Positions 16,703 to 26,454 are shown, numbered from the stretch's first letter. The stretch: DNA of 64,000 nt from JAJDIA01 sp031555145 (GCA_031555145.1 JAVBUR010000005.1:1-64000), one strand, 5' to 3'. Numbers and translations: made by a program. The notes: generated by a model not told the origin, from the sequence alone.

Positions 16703-17893
16703 ATGTATAAACTGAAAGAAATTGCCGATAAGGTATATTATGTCGGTGTGAACGACCGCCAGAAAGCCTTATTCGAGAATATGTGGCCATTACCTTATGG
16801 CGTATCCTATAACTCCTACCTGATTGTAGATGAAAAGACGGTGTTGGTGGATACGGTAGACGTTTGCTATTCGGATATCTTCCTGAAGAAGGTGGCCGAT
16901 GCACTCGATGGGCGTACGCTCGATTACCTGATTGTCAATCATATGGAACCCGACCATGCCGGCAGTATCCGTCTGCTGCGCCAGCAATATCCCGGTGTGC
17001 AGATTGTGGGTAATAGCAAAACGTTCGGTATGCTGGAAGGTTTCCACCATATTACCGACGGGCTGCATGAAGTAAAGGAAGGCGATACGCTACAGATCGG
17101 CCGCCGCACCCTTACCTTCTATATGGCGCCGATGGTACACTGGCCGGAGGTGATGGTAACGTATGACGCGACTGATAAAATCCTTTTTTCCGCCGATGCA
17201 TTCGGTACCTATGGAACGTTGGACGGTGGTGTGATCGATACCGAAATGAATACCGACCACTTCTGGGAAGAGATGATTCGCTATTATGCCAATATCGTTG
17301 GTAAATATGGCAATCCGGTGCAGAAAGCCTTACAGAAACTATCAGTATTGGAGATACAGACGATCTGTTCGACCCATGGTCCTGTCTGGCGCGAACATAT
17401 CGGCAAAGCCATTGATATCTACGATCGCCTCAGCCGGTATGAGGCCGAAGAAGGGGTAACCATCATCTACGGAAGCATGTACGGCCATACGGAACAGATG
17501 GCTGAAGCGGTAGCCGCTTCACTGGCCGACAACGGTATCCGCCATATCGTGATGCATAATGTCAGCAAAAGCCCGTCTTCCTACATCCTGAAAGATGTAT
17601 TCAAATACAAAGGCGTGATCGTGGGAAGTCCCACGTATTCCAACCAATTGTTTCCCGAAGTGGAATCCGTATTGAGCAAGCTCGAACTACGCGATATCAA
17701 GAACCGCTACCTGGGAACCTTCGGATCCTTCACCTGGGCAGGTGCCGCCGTGAAGAACCTCGCCGCTTTTGCCGAGCGGGTGAAGTGGGAGGTGGTAGGC
17801 GCCCCGGTGGAACAAAAGCAAGGCCTCAGCCCCGCCAAGTACGATGAATGCCGTGTCCTGGGTCAAGCCATGGCCGAAAAACTGAAAGCATAA
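16703..17893 (+). CDS. Flavodiiron protein (FprA-type A-type flavoprotein)
   Basis: A 396-residue two-domain protein. Residues 1-250 form a metallo-beta-lactamase-like diiron domain with the HxExD signature in NHMEPDHAGS, further ligands in HWPEVMV and SADAFGTYG, and STHGPVWR. Residues 255-396 form a flavodoxin domain with the FMN phosphate loop IIYGSMYGHTEQMAEAV. Flavodiiron proteins reduce oxygen or nitric oxide to water or nitrous oxide in anaerobes and protect them from oxidative or nitrosative stress. No rubredoxin domain is attached, so an external electron donor is expected. Its place between lgt and nagB is probably simple co-transcription. Confidence 0.92.
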   Translation: MYKLKEIADKVYYVGVNDRQKALFENMWPLPYGVSYNSYLIVDEKTVLVDTVDVCYSDIFLKKVADALDGRTLDYLIVNHMEPDHAGSIRLLRQQYPGVQIVGNSKTFGMLEGFHHITDGLHEVKEGDTLQIGRRTLTFYMAPMVHWPEVMVTYDATDKILFSADAFGTYGTLDGGVIDTEMNTDHFWEEMIRYYANIVGKYGNPVQKALQKLSVLEIQTICSTHGPVWREHIGKAIDIYDRLSRYEAEEGVTIIYGSMYGHTEQMAEAVAASLADNGIRHIVMHNVSKSPSSYILKDVFKYKGVIVGSPTYSNQLFPEVESVLSKLELRDIKNRYLGTFGSFTWAGAAVKNLAAFAERVKWEVVGAPVEQKQGLSPAKYDECRVLGQAMAEKLKA

Positions 17894-17911
17894 CCATTTA
17901 AATAAAATAGT

Positions 17912-18724
17912 ATGAGACTCATTATTGAACCGAATTACGGTGAACTCTCCCAGTGGGCAGCGAATTATGTAGCTGCCAAGATCAAAAAGGCAAACCCGAC
18001 AGCCGAAAAACCGTTTGTACTGGGATTACCCACCGGCTCTTCTCCCCTGGGTATGTATAAAAACCTGATCGAACTGAACAAGCAAGGCGTGATTTCTTTC
18101 CAGCATATCGTCACATTCAATATGGATGAGTATGTAGGTCTGCCGCAGGATCACTCCGAAAGCTACCACACCTTCATGTGGAAGAACTTCTTCAGCCATG
18201 TCGACATCAAACCGGAGAATGTAAATATCCTCAATGGTAACGCCGCTGACCTCGAAGCCGAATGTGCTGCTTATGAAGCAAAGATCAAAGCCGTAGGCGG
18301 TATCGACCTGTTCCTCGGCGGTATCGGTCCCGACGGACACATTGCCTTCAACGAACCGGGGTCATCCCTGTCTTCCCGTACCCGCATCAAAACATTGACA
18401 ACGGATACGATCATCGCCAATTCCCGTTTCTTTGACAACGACGTGAATAAGGTGCCAAAGACAGCCGTTACCGTTGGTGTAGGTACCGTACTCGATGCCA
18501 AGGAAGTGCTGATCATGGTCAATGGCCATAATAAAGCCCGTGCCTTGCAGCAGGTAGTAGAAGGCTCCATCAACCAGATGTGGACGATCACCGCCCTGCA
18601 ACTGCACCCGAAGGGTATCATCGTTGCCGACGAAGCCGCCTGTGCAGAAATCAAAGTAGGTACCTACCAGTACTTCAAAGATATCGAAAAGGATAACCTG
18701 TGTCCCTGCTCCTTACTGAAATAA
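17912..18724 (+). CDS. nagB: Glucosamine-6-phosphate deaminase
   Basis: A 270-residue protein of the long, hexameric NagB type. Visible motifs: LGLPTGSSPLGMY (phosphate binding), FNMDEYVGL (catalytic Asp), GGIGPDGHIAFNEPGSSLSSRTR (with the catalytic His and Glu) and VNGHNKARAL. It converts glucosamine-6-phosphate to fructose-6-phosphate and ammonia, linking amino-sugar breakdown (from mucin or cell wall) to glycolysis. Last gene of the ddh run, followed by a strong terminator. Confidence 0.95.
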   Translation: MRLIIEPNYGELSQWAANYVAAKIKKANPTAEKPFVLGLPTGSSPLGMYKNLIELNKQGVISFQHIVTFNMDEYVGLPQDHSESYHTFMWKNFFSHVDIKPENVNILNGNAADLEAECAAYEAKIKAVGGIDLFLGGIGPDGHIAFNEPGSSLSSRTRIKTLTTDTIIANSRFFDNDVNKVPKTAVTVGVGTVLDAKEVLIMVNGHNKARALQQVVEGSINQMWTITALQLHPKGIIVADEAACAEIKVGTYQYFKDIEKDNLCPCSLLK

Positions 18725-18755
18725 GCAAAATAACAGATAGCTGTTCTAAATAAGT

Positions 18756-18788
18756 AAAGCCTGTATGTGATGAGCATACAGGCTTTTT
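18756..18788. terminator. Strong terminator after nagB
   Basis: Perfect 12-bp arms AAAGCCTGTATG (18756-18767) and CATACAGGCTTT (18775-18786) with a 7-nt loop and flanking A and T runs, so it can serve both nagB and the convergent efflux operon. Confidence 0.9.
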
Positions 18789-18848
18789 ACATCAGACAGG
18801 ACAGCGGAAAAACACACAAACCATCAACCGCCTGTGCCTGATAATATT

Positions 18849-20198
18849 TTACAGTGTTATCGGAACCCCGTGATAGAAATCAAGTATCTTGGCACGGAAG
18901 ATAAAGTTATATTTCGACTGTGTCTGTTCGGCGAGGCTCTGCGCATACTTGGTCTTCGCTTCGTTGAATTCGAACACGGTGCTTTTACCTGCATTGTATC
19001 GTTCTTCGGCATATCCAAAGGCCGTCTTGCTGGCTTCTACCGATTTACCGGATGAGGTGTATTTGTCCTGTGCCGCTGTGGCATTGAAGTAAGCCTGTTG
19101 GATTTCCTTGTACAAGACCTTCTTAGTATTCTCCAACATCAACTCCTGATTGATGATGCCGATACGGGCAGAGCGTACACTGTTGCGTACCTGGAAGCGG
19201 TTGAAGATAGGGATCGACAGGCTAAGACCTACCGTCTTCCGTTCGTTGTTACGCAACTGGTCACTGAGCGCCTGGTTACTGCCATCCGTCAGGTTGTAGG
19301 TATGGTAGTATCCGTTGCTGTAGCTGGCATTCAGGTTCAGTTTGGGATAATAACCGGCCTGGGCTATTTTCAAACTCTTCTTCTGACTTTCCAGCAGGTA
19401 TTCGCGTTCCTTGATCTGGGGTTTGAAGGTGACAGCCTGGTCGTAGATATAATCCGGTGGCAGTATGCTGCTCATGTATTCTTCGATAGCATCGCCTGTT
19501 TCGGGTACGGCCACATCAAAGCCCTGTTCCAACCGTTCCAGTTCCAGGCTCTGGGCGAGATCCAGCAATGCCAGGTTGACATTATTCTTCGCTTCGGTCA
19601 GCGTGACCTCGTCACGTGCCAGTTGCGCTTTAATATCATAAAGTTGCGACAGGGGCACCTTGCCGGCCTTCACCAGTGCATCCGTTTTCGATACCTGATC
19701 CTGACTGAGTGTTACGGTTAATTCGGCGATAGTCAGCATCTCCTTCGTATAGAGCACTTGCAGGAAGTAAGACGCAACGCCTACCGACAAGTCTTCCTTC
19801 GCCTTGTTCAACGACTCGGTAGCAGCCTGCAGGTCGAGCTTGCGGGCAGCAATATCATTCGGAGTCTTCAGCCCGTCGAACAATGGCATGCTCAGGCTGA
19901 GGTAAGCCGAAGTGCTGGCCGAGTTCTGGTCTTGAATCACTCCGGTACGTGAGGGCGAACGTCCAAAGTCGAAGTTCTGTCCCACGTTGGCATTTAGGTC
20001 GGGCAACCAGCTGTTTCTACTTGTGCTTAGTGCCACTTCCTGGTTTTCTCTCGCCTGTTCTTTCTGTTTCAGGTCGATGTTGTTTTCGATGGCATACCGG
20101 ATACACTCTTCCAGGGTCCATTTCTTCGCCGACAGTTGGGCATAGGAAGGAACAGACAGGAAGGTCGCCGCCACGATGATAGATAGGATCTTCTTCAT
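18849..20198 (-). CDS. TolC-family outer membrane efflux protein
   Basis: A 449-residue protein with a signal peptide (MKKILSIIVAATFLSVPSYAQ) and two OEP repeats typical of TolC channels: WTLEECIRYAIENNIDLK at the start, long amphipathic helices, and the second repeat around SLSIPIFNRFQVRN and YNAGKSTVFEFNEAKTKY. It forms the outer membrane exit duct of a tripartite exporter. It is the last gene of a minus-strand operon, 12 bp after the adaptor gene. Confidence 0.9.
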   Translation of the reverse strand: MKKILSIIVAATFLSVPSYAQLSAKKWTLEECIRYAIENNIDLKQKEQARENQEVALSTSRNSWLPDLNANVGQNFDFGRSPSRTGVIQDQNSASTSAYLSLSMPLFDGLKTPNDIAARKLDLQAATESLNKAKEDLSVGVASYFLQVLYTKEMLTIAELTVTLSQDQVSKTDALVKAGKVPLSQLYDIKAQLARDEVTLTEAKNNVNLALLDLAQSLELERLEQGFDVAVPETGDAIEEYMSSILPPDYIYDQAVTFKPQIKEREYLLESQKKSLKIAQAGYYPKLNLNASYSNGYYHTYNLTDGSNQALSDQLRNNERKTVGLSLSIPIFNRFQVRNSVRSARIGIINQELMLENTKKVLYKEIQQAYFNATAAQDKYTSSGKSVEASKTAFGYAEERYNAGKSTVFEFNEAKTKYAQSLAEQTQSKYNFIFRAKILDFYHGVPITL

Positions 20199-20210
20199 AT
20201 CTTCAGGTTA

Positions 20211-21335
20211 TTATGATTTCTTTTTCGGATCAATCGGAGCGCCTTTCACCTTATCGCCGGTGGTCAGACCTTCCTTGATTTCGATCTTGATACCGTCAGA
20301 CAAACCGATCACCACCGGATGTTTTTCGAATACCTGTTCCGGTTGTTCCTGTTTGACGAGTTGTACGAACGTAGAGTCGCCCTGGAATTCAACCGTGCTT
20401 TCGGGAACTGTCAGTACATTGTCGGCACGTTTTAGCACGATCTCCGCATTGGCACTGTAGCCGGCACGGATAAAGGCATCTTCCGGAATGGATACGGCCG
20501 CTTTGATCTCGAACTGGATCGCACCGTTCTTCTCGACCCCTTTGGGAGATACATATTCCAGGGTAGCGTCGAATACACGGCTTTCCATGGCGCCAACGGT
20601 CAGCTTGATCGGCATGCCTTCATGGATACGGCCAATCTCTGTTTCGTCTACATTGCCTTTGAAGATCATGTCGCTCATATTGGCTACGGAAGCGATCGTT
20701 GTTCCATCATTGAAGTTGTTCGACTGGATCACAGAGTTACCAACCTTGATGGGCACATCGAGGATCATCCCCGTAATCGTGCTTCGGATCTGGGTCGTAC
20801 TGGCCACCTTCGAGTTTTTGGCGATACCGTCGCGGATGATTTCCAACGCGCTTTGTGCATTAGCCCGTTCTTCTTTCGCCTTCAGGAAATTGGCTTCGGA
20901 TACATTGAAATCTTCGCGGGCGATCACTCCCTGATTAAACAGGACTTCGTCGCGCTTATAGGTCTCTTCCACCTGTTTCAAGGTAATATCAGCCACATTA
21001 ACGCGTGATTCGGCGCTGTTCAACTGCACCATTTCCGGGATAACCTTGATCAGTGCGATGATCTCGCCTTCCTTTACCATCTGTCCGGCTTCCTTGCGCA
21101 GCTCGGATACAATCCCGGATATTTGCGGTTTGATCAGGATCTCGTAACGGGGCTCCACATTCCCGGTAGCCACCGTCTTGGTCTGTACGGAATCCATCTG
21201 TGGTGTTACAACCTCATAAACGGTAACAACCGGTTGTGCTTTCTTCCACAAGAAAAAGAAGGTACCGATAACGGCAGCACCTACAAATACCAATAAGATG
21301 GTACGCAGGATTTTCTTAACTAAGCGATTCTTCAT
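20211..21335 (-). CDS. Periplasmic adaptor (MacA/HlyD-type membrane fusion protein)
   Basis: A 374-residue protein with one N-terminal membrane anchor (TILLVFVGAAVIGTFFFLW). It shows the adaptor order: a lipoyl-like half-motif (GNVEPRYEILIKPQISGIVSELRKEAGQMVKEGE), a coiled-coil hairpin (about residues 100-180), a second lipoyl half and a beta-barrel with the C-terminal membrane-proximal region. It bridges the inner membrane permeases and the TolC channel. Gap to the permease gene upstream is 44 bp. Confidence 0.9.
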   Translation of the reverse strand: MKNRLVKKILRTILLVFVGAAVIGTFFFLWKKAQPVVTVYEVVTPQMDSVQTKTVATGNVEPRYEILIKPQISGIVSELRKEAGQMVKEGEIIALIKVIPEMVQLNSAESRVNVADITLKQVEETYKRDEVLFNQGVIAREDFNVSEANFLKAKEERANAQSALEIIRDGIAKNSKVASTTQIRSTITGMILDVPIKVGNSVIQSNNFNDGTTIASVANMSDMIFKGNVDETEIGRIHEGMPIKLTVGAMESRVFDATLEYVSPKGVEKNGAIQFEIKAAVSIPEDAFIRAGYSANAEIVLKRADNVLTVPESTVEFQGDSTFVQLVKQEQPEQVFEKHPVVIGLSDGIKIEIKEGLTTGDKVKGAPIDPKKKS

Positions 21336-21379
21336 GACAATATAATTTATTACTATTTTTCGTCGTTGTTATGTTCTCT

Positions 21380-22651
21380 CTATTCTTCGCGTATGGCATC
21401 GATCGCCTTGATCTGCATGGCGCGCCAGGCGGGTATCAGGCCGGCCAGGAGGCCACAGATAAGCAGTACGACTGTGGCGGCAATGGCCGTATCTATACTC
21501 ACTTCCGGACGGAGGAAGAAGGTGCCTCCACCCCCTGACTGCCCGTTTTGTGAGGCCGACAGGATCTTATCGACCCCATCAAGGATAAACACCCCCAAAC
21601 TCAAACCCAGCAGACCTGCCAAAGCGGTAAGTACCAGACTTTCGCTCATTACCTGCGATATGATATTGAAAGGCTTCGCGCCGAGTGCACGGCGTACGCC
21701 GATCTCCTTCGTGCGTTCCTTGACTGTTACCATCATAATGTTACTGACACCGATAATACCAGCCAGCAATGTGCCCATTCCGACAAACCATACCAGGATA
21801 TCAATCCCCGTAAAGAGCATATCAAATGTATTGAACTGGGCGGCAATATTAATTACCCCTACCGCTTGTGGGTCGGAGGGCGCAATCTCGTTCTGTGCCT
21901 TAAAGATGGCCGTGGTTTCATCGATCAGTTTATCAATCGGAAATCCACGCTTGGCACTCAGGCAGAGAAAATGCAGGATATCCCCCTGGTTCAGGGTTTG
22001 CTGCATCGTGCTGAAAGGCAACATCACGCATTCTTCCGAACGTCCTCCCAGGTTCACACCACGGGAACGCCCCTTGATCACCCCTACCACCTGGTAATAC
22101 AATCCGTTTACCCGGATGTATTTGCCACAGGGATCTGCATTATGGAAGAGTACGGAATTGACATCGGACCCGATCAGGCATACTTTCCGGCGCTCTAACA
22201 GGTCGACATCGTTCAGCAAACGGCCGAAGTGAAGTTCCTGTGTTTCGATATTGAAATATTCGGGATACACACCTTTTACATTATAGGTACCCGTCATCTG
22301 CCCGTAGACCACGTTTTTGTCGCTCCGGTTTCCCCAGATAATAGGAGAGATGTCTTCAATCCCTTCTACATTGGACTTGATACTTTCCAGGTCGCGGTTG
22401 CGCATGTTCCAGTACCTTCCCTTGTTGAATCCCTTGTAGGGCTCGCTTGTACGGTCGGAATAGAAGAAGACCGAGTTGGTAGAGAACCCTTCGATGTTGC
22501 TGTACATCCCGTTCTTCATCCCGTTCCCCGATCCCAGCAGGATAATCAGCATCAGGATACCCCAAAACACACCGAAGCATGTTAGCAGGCTGCGCACTTT
22601 ATTGCGGGTGATGGTGACCCATATTTCGATCCATCTGTCAAAGTCAAACAT
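21380..22651 (-). CDS. MacB-type ABC transporter permease (second copy)
   Basis: A 423-residue protein with the FtsX/MacB layout: one N-terminal membrane helix (VRSLLTCFGVFWGILMLIILL), a large periplasmic domain (about residues 45-280) and three C-terminal helices with the conserved MMVTVKERTKEIGVRRALGAKP coupling motif. It works with the ATPase and adaptor encoded in the same operon. It is related to the permease upstream, so the exporter may use a heterodimer of permeases. Confidence 0.9.
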   Translation of the reverse strand: MFDFDRWIEIWVTITRNKVRSLLTCFGVFWGILMLIILLGSGNGMKNGMYSNIEGFSTNSVFFYSDRTSEPYKGFNKGRYWNMRNRDLESIKSNVEGIEDISPIIWGNRSDKNVVYGQMTGTYNVKGVYPEYFNIETQELHFGRLLNDVDLLERRKVCLIGSDVNSVLFHNADPCGKYIRVNGLYYQVVGVIKGRSRGVNLGGRSEECVMLPFSTMQQTLNQGDILHFLCLSAKRGFPIDKLIDETTAIFKAQNEIAPSDPQAVGVINIAAQFNTFDMLFTGIDILVWFVGMGTLLAGIIGVSNIMMVTVKERTKEIGVRRALGAKPFNIISQVMSESLVLTALAGLLGLSLGVFILDGVDKILSASQNGQSGGGGTFFLRPEVSIDTAIAATVVLLICGLLAGLIPAWRAMQIKAIDAIREE

Positions 22652-22672
22652 AATCCTCTCTTTTATACATTG

Positions 22673-23947
22673 TTATTCTGTGCGCATCGCGTCGATGGCG
22701 GAAATTTTCACCGCTTTCCGTGCCGGGAAATAACCCGCCAGTACGCCGGCCAGCACTAATACCCCGGTCGCAGCCATGGAGATACCAAGGCTAACTGTCG
22801 GATCACGGAAGATCGACATATTCTCTCCCGGGTTTCCTCCCTGAGGAGCCGCCGACTGAGCCATGCTCATACCATAACTTATAGCTTCCGTAACTCCAAT
22901 CCCTATCAGCATGCCGACATATCCGAAGATGGCTGTTACCAGAATCGACTCAAAGATGATTAGCCCCAGGATCGATCGGGGTTTGGCCCCGAGCGCTTTC
23001 CTGATACCGAATTCACGGGTACGTTCCCGTACGGTGATCAGCATAATATTACTTACCCCAACAATCCCGGCCATTAAAGTCCCGATCCCAATGATCCAGA
23101 TAAACAGGGCAATCCCGTTCATCATACCATTGAACATACGAAACTCATTCGACGAATTAAACATCCCGATGGCACTTTTGTCGGTTGGATCGAACTGATG
23201 ACGGCGTGCCATTCGTTCGCGGAAACGTGCTTCAAATGCAGCATTCTCTTCTTCGGTCACTACACCTTTCAGCGTAAAACTCATGGAACCGAAACCATAT
23301 CCTTTATTAAACAGTGCCTGCGCAGTAGAGAAGGGAATATAGGCAGGCGCATTGTTACTTTTGTCATCGTCGTTATAGACACCCACTACCTGAAACATCC
23401 GGTTACCGGCCCGGATATATTCGCCCAGCGGCGATTTATCGCGGAACAATACTTCCGCCATACGGGGGCTCAAAACCACTACTTTCCGCTTTTCTTTGAT
23501 GTCGAGGTCATTCAGGAAACGGCCATTCCCGGCATTGACATTCACATAACTGATAACGGCATGGGCAGGATATACACCTTGCATACTACCGGTCACATAT
23601 TCTTCGCCAAAAGCCAACGTGTCGCTATGAGAAACGGTTGCCGACCGGTATTCAATCTCCGGATGTTCGCGCGTCAACGCTTCGAAGTCGGCTTCTTTGA
23701 ACTCAATCCTACGGTTGGATTGCATCCCTTTGTAAGGTTTGGTGGTATAGCGTGTCCATACTTCCACCATATTCTGGGAGAAGTTGCGGAAGTTGTACAT
23801 AATCCCATTACGCAACCCATTACCCGCCCCCAGCAGGACGATCAGCATGAAGATACCCCACGACACGGAAAACCCGGTCAGGAAGGTACGGAGTTTATTC
23901 TTCTTCATCGTGCTCCATATTTCACGGAGCGCATCAAATTCAAACAT
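22673..23947 (-). CDS. MacB-type ABC transporter permease (first copy)
   Basis: A 424-residue permease with N-terminal helix (LRTFLTGFSVSWGIFMLIVLL), periplasmic MacB_PCD-like domain and three C-terminal helices including ITVRERTREFGIRKALGAKP. Its start overlaps the end of the ATPase gene by 8 bp, indicating translational coupling. Together with the second permease it would form the inner membrane unit of a MacAB-TolC-like machine that exports peptides, lipids or drugs from the periplasm. Confidence 0.9.
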   Translation of the reverse strand: MFEFDALREIWSTMKKNKLRTFLTGFSVSWGIFMLIVLLGAGNGLRNGIMYNFRNFSQNMVEVWTRYTTKPYKGMQSNRRIEFKEADFEALTREHPEIEYRSATVSHSDTLAFGEEYVTGSMQGVYPAHAVISYVNVNAGNGRFLNDLDIKEKRKVVVLSPRMAEVLFRDKSPLGEYIRAGNRMFQVVGVYNDDDKSNNAPAYIPFSTAQALFNKGYGFGSMSFTLKGVVTEEENAAFEARFRERMARRHQFDPTDKSAIGMFNSSNEFRMFNGMMNGIALFIWIIGIGTLMAGIVGVSNIMLITVRERTREFGIRKALGAKPRSILGLIIFESILVTAIFGYVGMLIGIGVTEAISYGMSMAQSAAPQGGNPGENMSIFRDPTVSLGISMAATGVLVLAGVLAGYFPARKAVKISAIDAMRTE

Positions 23948-24626
23948 GGCCGTTCAGATTTTCGATTGATTCGATCACACCGTCTTTTAGGTGGATGATG
24001 CGGTCGGAGACGTCGGCTACCGATTTTTCATGGGTTACAATGATCATCGTCATTCCTTCCTTGTTTACTCGCCGGAGCAGGTCCATTACTTCCACGGTAG
24101 TCACACTATCCAGAGCGCCTGTCGGTTCGTCGGCCAGGATCACCTGGGGCTTGGCAATCAATGCACGGGCGATGGCTACACGCTGCTTTTGTCCGCCTGA
24201 CAGTTCATTCGGCATATGGTGTGCCCAATCCTTCAGGCCTACCATATCGAGGTACTCTAATGCCATGGCATTCCGCTTCTTCCGCTTTATGCCTTGGTAA
24301 TACAAGGGCAGGGCTACATTCTCCATGGCATTTTTGAAGGAGATCAGGTTGAAAGACTGAAACACAAAGCCGATCAGCTTATTGCGCAATTCAGCCGCCA
24401 TTGATTCACTCAGGTCGCGGATCAGATGGCCGTCCAGGGTGTATGTCCCTGTGTCGTATGTATCCAGGATACCTAAAATATTCAGGAGAGTCGATTTTCC
24501 CGAACCTGAGGCTCCCATAATGGAAACCATTTCTCCTCTTTCTATGCCCAGATCAATACCTTTTAAAACGTGCAAGGGTGACTCGCTGAAGTACGTTTTG
24601 TTGATCCCATTTAAATCGATGATCAT
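23940..24626 (-). CDS. MacB/LolD-type ABC transporter ATP-binding protein
   Basis: A 228-residue ATPase, complete: Walker A GASGSGKS, Q-loop FQSFNLI, signature LSGGQKQRVAIARAL, Walker B ILADEPTGALD and H-loop VTHE. First gene of the five-gene efflux operon; it energises the two MacB-type permeases. A -7 box lies at 24713-24720. Confidence 0.95.
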   Translation of the reverse strand: MIIDLNGINKTYFSESPLHVLKGIDLGIERGEMVSIMGASGSGKSTLLNILGILDTYDTGTYTLDGHLIRDLSESMAAELRNKLIGFVFQSFNLISFKNAMENVALPLYYQGIKRKKRNAMALEYLDMVGLKDWAHHMPNELSGGQKQRVAIARALIAKPQVILADEPTGALDSVTTVEVMDLLRRVNKEGMTMIIVTHEKSVADVSDRIIHLKDGVIESIENLNGHV

Positions 24627-24712
24627 ATATATGGTTTTAATAATGCGAATAAAGTCTTTATATAAGACGCTCTTTTTGCCAGAATGTTACAGCTTTCGGG
24701 CTGTTTTCAGTG

Positions 24713-24720
24713 CAAATATA
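24713..24720 (-). promoter_or_regulatory. Bacteroidales -7 box before the efflux operon
   Basis: Reads TATATTTG on the minus strand, an exact TAnnTTTG match 87 bp upstream of the ATPase gene. Confidence 0.5.
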
Positions 24721-24793
24721 CACTTTGATTAGTACCTTGTATCGCAAGGATCTAAATATTATATTTAATTAACAGATAAGGACCCTTCCATCA

Positions 24794-25273
24794 TTATCTC
24801 CACAAGAAGGCAAGGAGATAGTAAACGGCAAATGGAATAACACTTACGGTTATCCCAACCGGCACCAGGTAGGATACAATTTGAGGATCAAGATGCAGTA
24901 TCGTGTTGAATTGACCTGCCAGTAAGCACCCCATCAACAAAGCGATCCCGATAGTCATTCCACGACATAACCGGGAAGCGAGCTGATATTGGGTCACATA
25001 ATTATATTCTGTCAACCGGAAAGGGAAATTATAACTTCCCAGCGGTGCGTATGCACAAGCCCCCATCAGTATGATGGCAAATGTCAGTGCGCCATTCTGC
25101 ATATAGACACCGCTTCTGGCTTCCGACGGCACTTTGTCGATATTCAAGAGCGTAAATACCCAGATGCCGAGCAGCAAAAGAAAAGCGATAACCTCCATCA
25201 AATGGTCTACCCATGTGGCATACAAACGTACCTGTGGCATGGTGCCACCATTAAAACGTCCTAAATTAATCAT
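24794..25273 (-). CDS. Four-helix membrane protein of unknown function
   Basis: A 159-residue protein with four predicted membrane segments (around VIAFLLLLGIWVFTLL, GALTFAIILMGACAY, GMTIGIALLMGCLLA and VSYLVPVGITVSVIPF). I do not recognise the family. Its first codons overlap the end of the small DNA-binding protein gene by 8 bp, so the two are very likely translated together. It is the last gene of the SPFH operon. Confidence 0.75.
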   Translation of the reverse strand: MINLGRFNGGTMPQVRLYATWVDHLMEVIAFLLLLGIWVFTLLNIDKVPSEARSGVYMQNGALTFAIILMGACAYAPLGSYNFPFRLTEYNYVTQYQLASRLCRGMTIGIALLMGCLLAGQFNTILHLDPQIVSYLVPVGITVSVIPFAVYYLLAFLWR

Positions 25274-25475
25274 TGTTTACCTCCTTTTCTTCTGTTACAT
25301 TTGTTGTTTTCTTTTTCTTCAATCGCCCTGCTTTCCGTAAAGCCTGGTCAAGCACGTACTGTATCTGGCCGTTGGTGCTGCGGAACTCGTCCGCAGCCCA
25401 TGCTTCAATCGCTTCCATCATTTCGGCGTCGACACGCAGGATGAAGCTTTTCGTCGTATTTTCTTTTTTGGCCAT
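25266..25475 (-). CDS. Small ribbon-helix-helix (Arc-type) DNA-binding protein
   Basis: A 69-residue protein. TTKSFILRVDAEMMEAIEAWA is the beta-strand plus first helix of an Arc/MetJ-type ribbon-helix-helix fold, followed by FRSTNGQIQYVLDQAL as the second helix and a Lys-rich tail. Such proteins dimerise and bind palindromic operators. It sits between an SPFH protein gene (17 bp gap) and a membrane protein gene (8 bp overlap). Two palindromes upstream of the operon are candidate sites for autoregulation, an inference. Confidence 0.75.
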   Translation of the reverse strand: MAKKENTTKSFILRVDAEMMEAIEAWAADEFRSTNGQIQYVLDQALRKAGRLKKKKTTNVTEEKEVNND

Positions 25476-25492
25476 TGTAAATACGACCTGAA

Positions 25493-26437
25493 TTAATGAT
25501 GCAGCGTGCCTGCATTGACAATCGGCTGGGCTGATTCATCAGCGCAGAGTACCACCAGCAGGTTGCTGATCATAGCCGCTTTCTTTTCTTCGTCCAACTC
25601 GACAATCTCTTCTTCCGCCAGTTTATTCAATGCCATCTTAACCATTGACACAGCGCCTTCTACAATCTTTTCCCGTGCGGTGATAATAGCTGATGCCTGT
25701 TGGCGGCGTAGCATAACGGCGGCAATTTCGGGTGCGTAAGCCAGATAATTAATACGTGCTTCCACGATCTCCATACCAGCCATGGCCAGCCGTTCGTTCA
25801 ACTTTTGCTCCAACTGGTCGTTGATCTCTTCCCCTCCCGAACGCAGCGTCAACTCATCCTTGTGGATCTCATTATCATCGTAAGCATATTGACCGGCTAC
25901 CTGGCGAAGGGCGGCGTCGCTTTGCACCTTGACGAAGTTTTCAAACGCATCCATGCGTCTGGCTACGGATTGGGCGGGCGTCAGCGTGCCTGCTCCGGCG
26001 GCCATTGTCTGCGAGTCGATCTCGAACATGGCCCGATAGGTATCTCTCAGTTTCCAGACCAGTACCAGACCGATCAGGATCGGATTTCCGATTTTGTCGT
26101 TTACCTTAATAGGTTCCACATCCAGGTTGCGTGCACGGAGCGAAAGCTGCTTTTTGTTGAGGAAAGGATTCACCCAGAAAAAGCCGGTTTCCTTAAATGT
26201 ACCTTTATACTTTCCGAAGAACACCATCACACGGGCTTCATTCGGCTCCTGGGTAAAATACCCGGCAAACATGACCAGAAATACAATCGCAATTAAAACA
26301 ACCATTACGAATGTAAAGGCACTGAGCGCAAATGCCAGAGCAGCTACACACAAGGCGGGCATCAGCAGTAAGTGGACAAACAACATGGCAAATCCACTCA
26401 TCTTAAATCCTTTGAAAGTCAATTCTTTTGTTTCCAT
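25493..26437 (-). CDS. SPFH/Band 7 (stomatin/prohibitin-like) membrane protein
   Basis: About 314 residues from METKELTF at 26437 (an in-frame ATG at 26446 is also possible). The N-terminal 70 residues hold two hydrophobic segments. The SPFH domain follows (EARVMVFFGKYKGTFKETGFFWVNPF, LSLRARNLDVEPIKVNDKIGNPI), then a coiled coil with ARINYLAYAPEIAAVMLRRQQASAIITAREKIVEGAV. SPFH proteins form large ring-like scaffolds in membranes and recruit proteases or other membrane proteins. First gene of a three-gene operon with a ribbon-helix-helix protein and a four-helix membrane protein; the joint role is unknown. Confidence 0.88.
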   Translation of the reverse strand: METKELTFKGFKMSGFAMLFVHLLLMPALCVAALAFALSAFTFVMVVLIAIVFLVMFAGYFTQEPNEARVMVFFGKYKGTFKETGFFWVNPFLNKKQLSLRARNLDVEPIKVNDKIGNPILIGLVLVWKLRDTYRAMFEIDSQTMAAGAGTLTPAQSVARRMDAFENFVKVQSDAALRQVAGQYAYDDNEIHKDELTLRSGGEEINDQLEQKLNERLAMAGMEIVEARINYLAYAPEIAAVMLRRQQASAIITAREKIVEGAVSMVKMALNKLAEEEIVELDEEKKAAMISNLLVVLCADESAQPIVNAGTLHH

Positions 26438-26454
26438 AATCAGCATTAATTATA

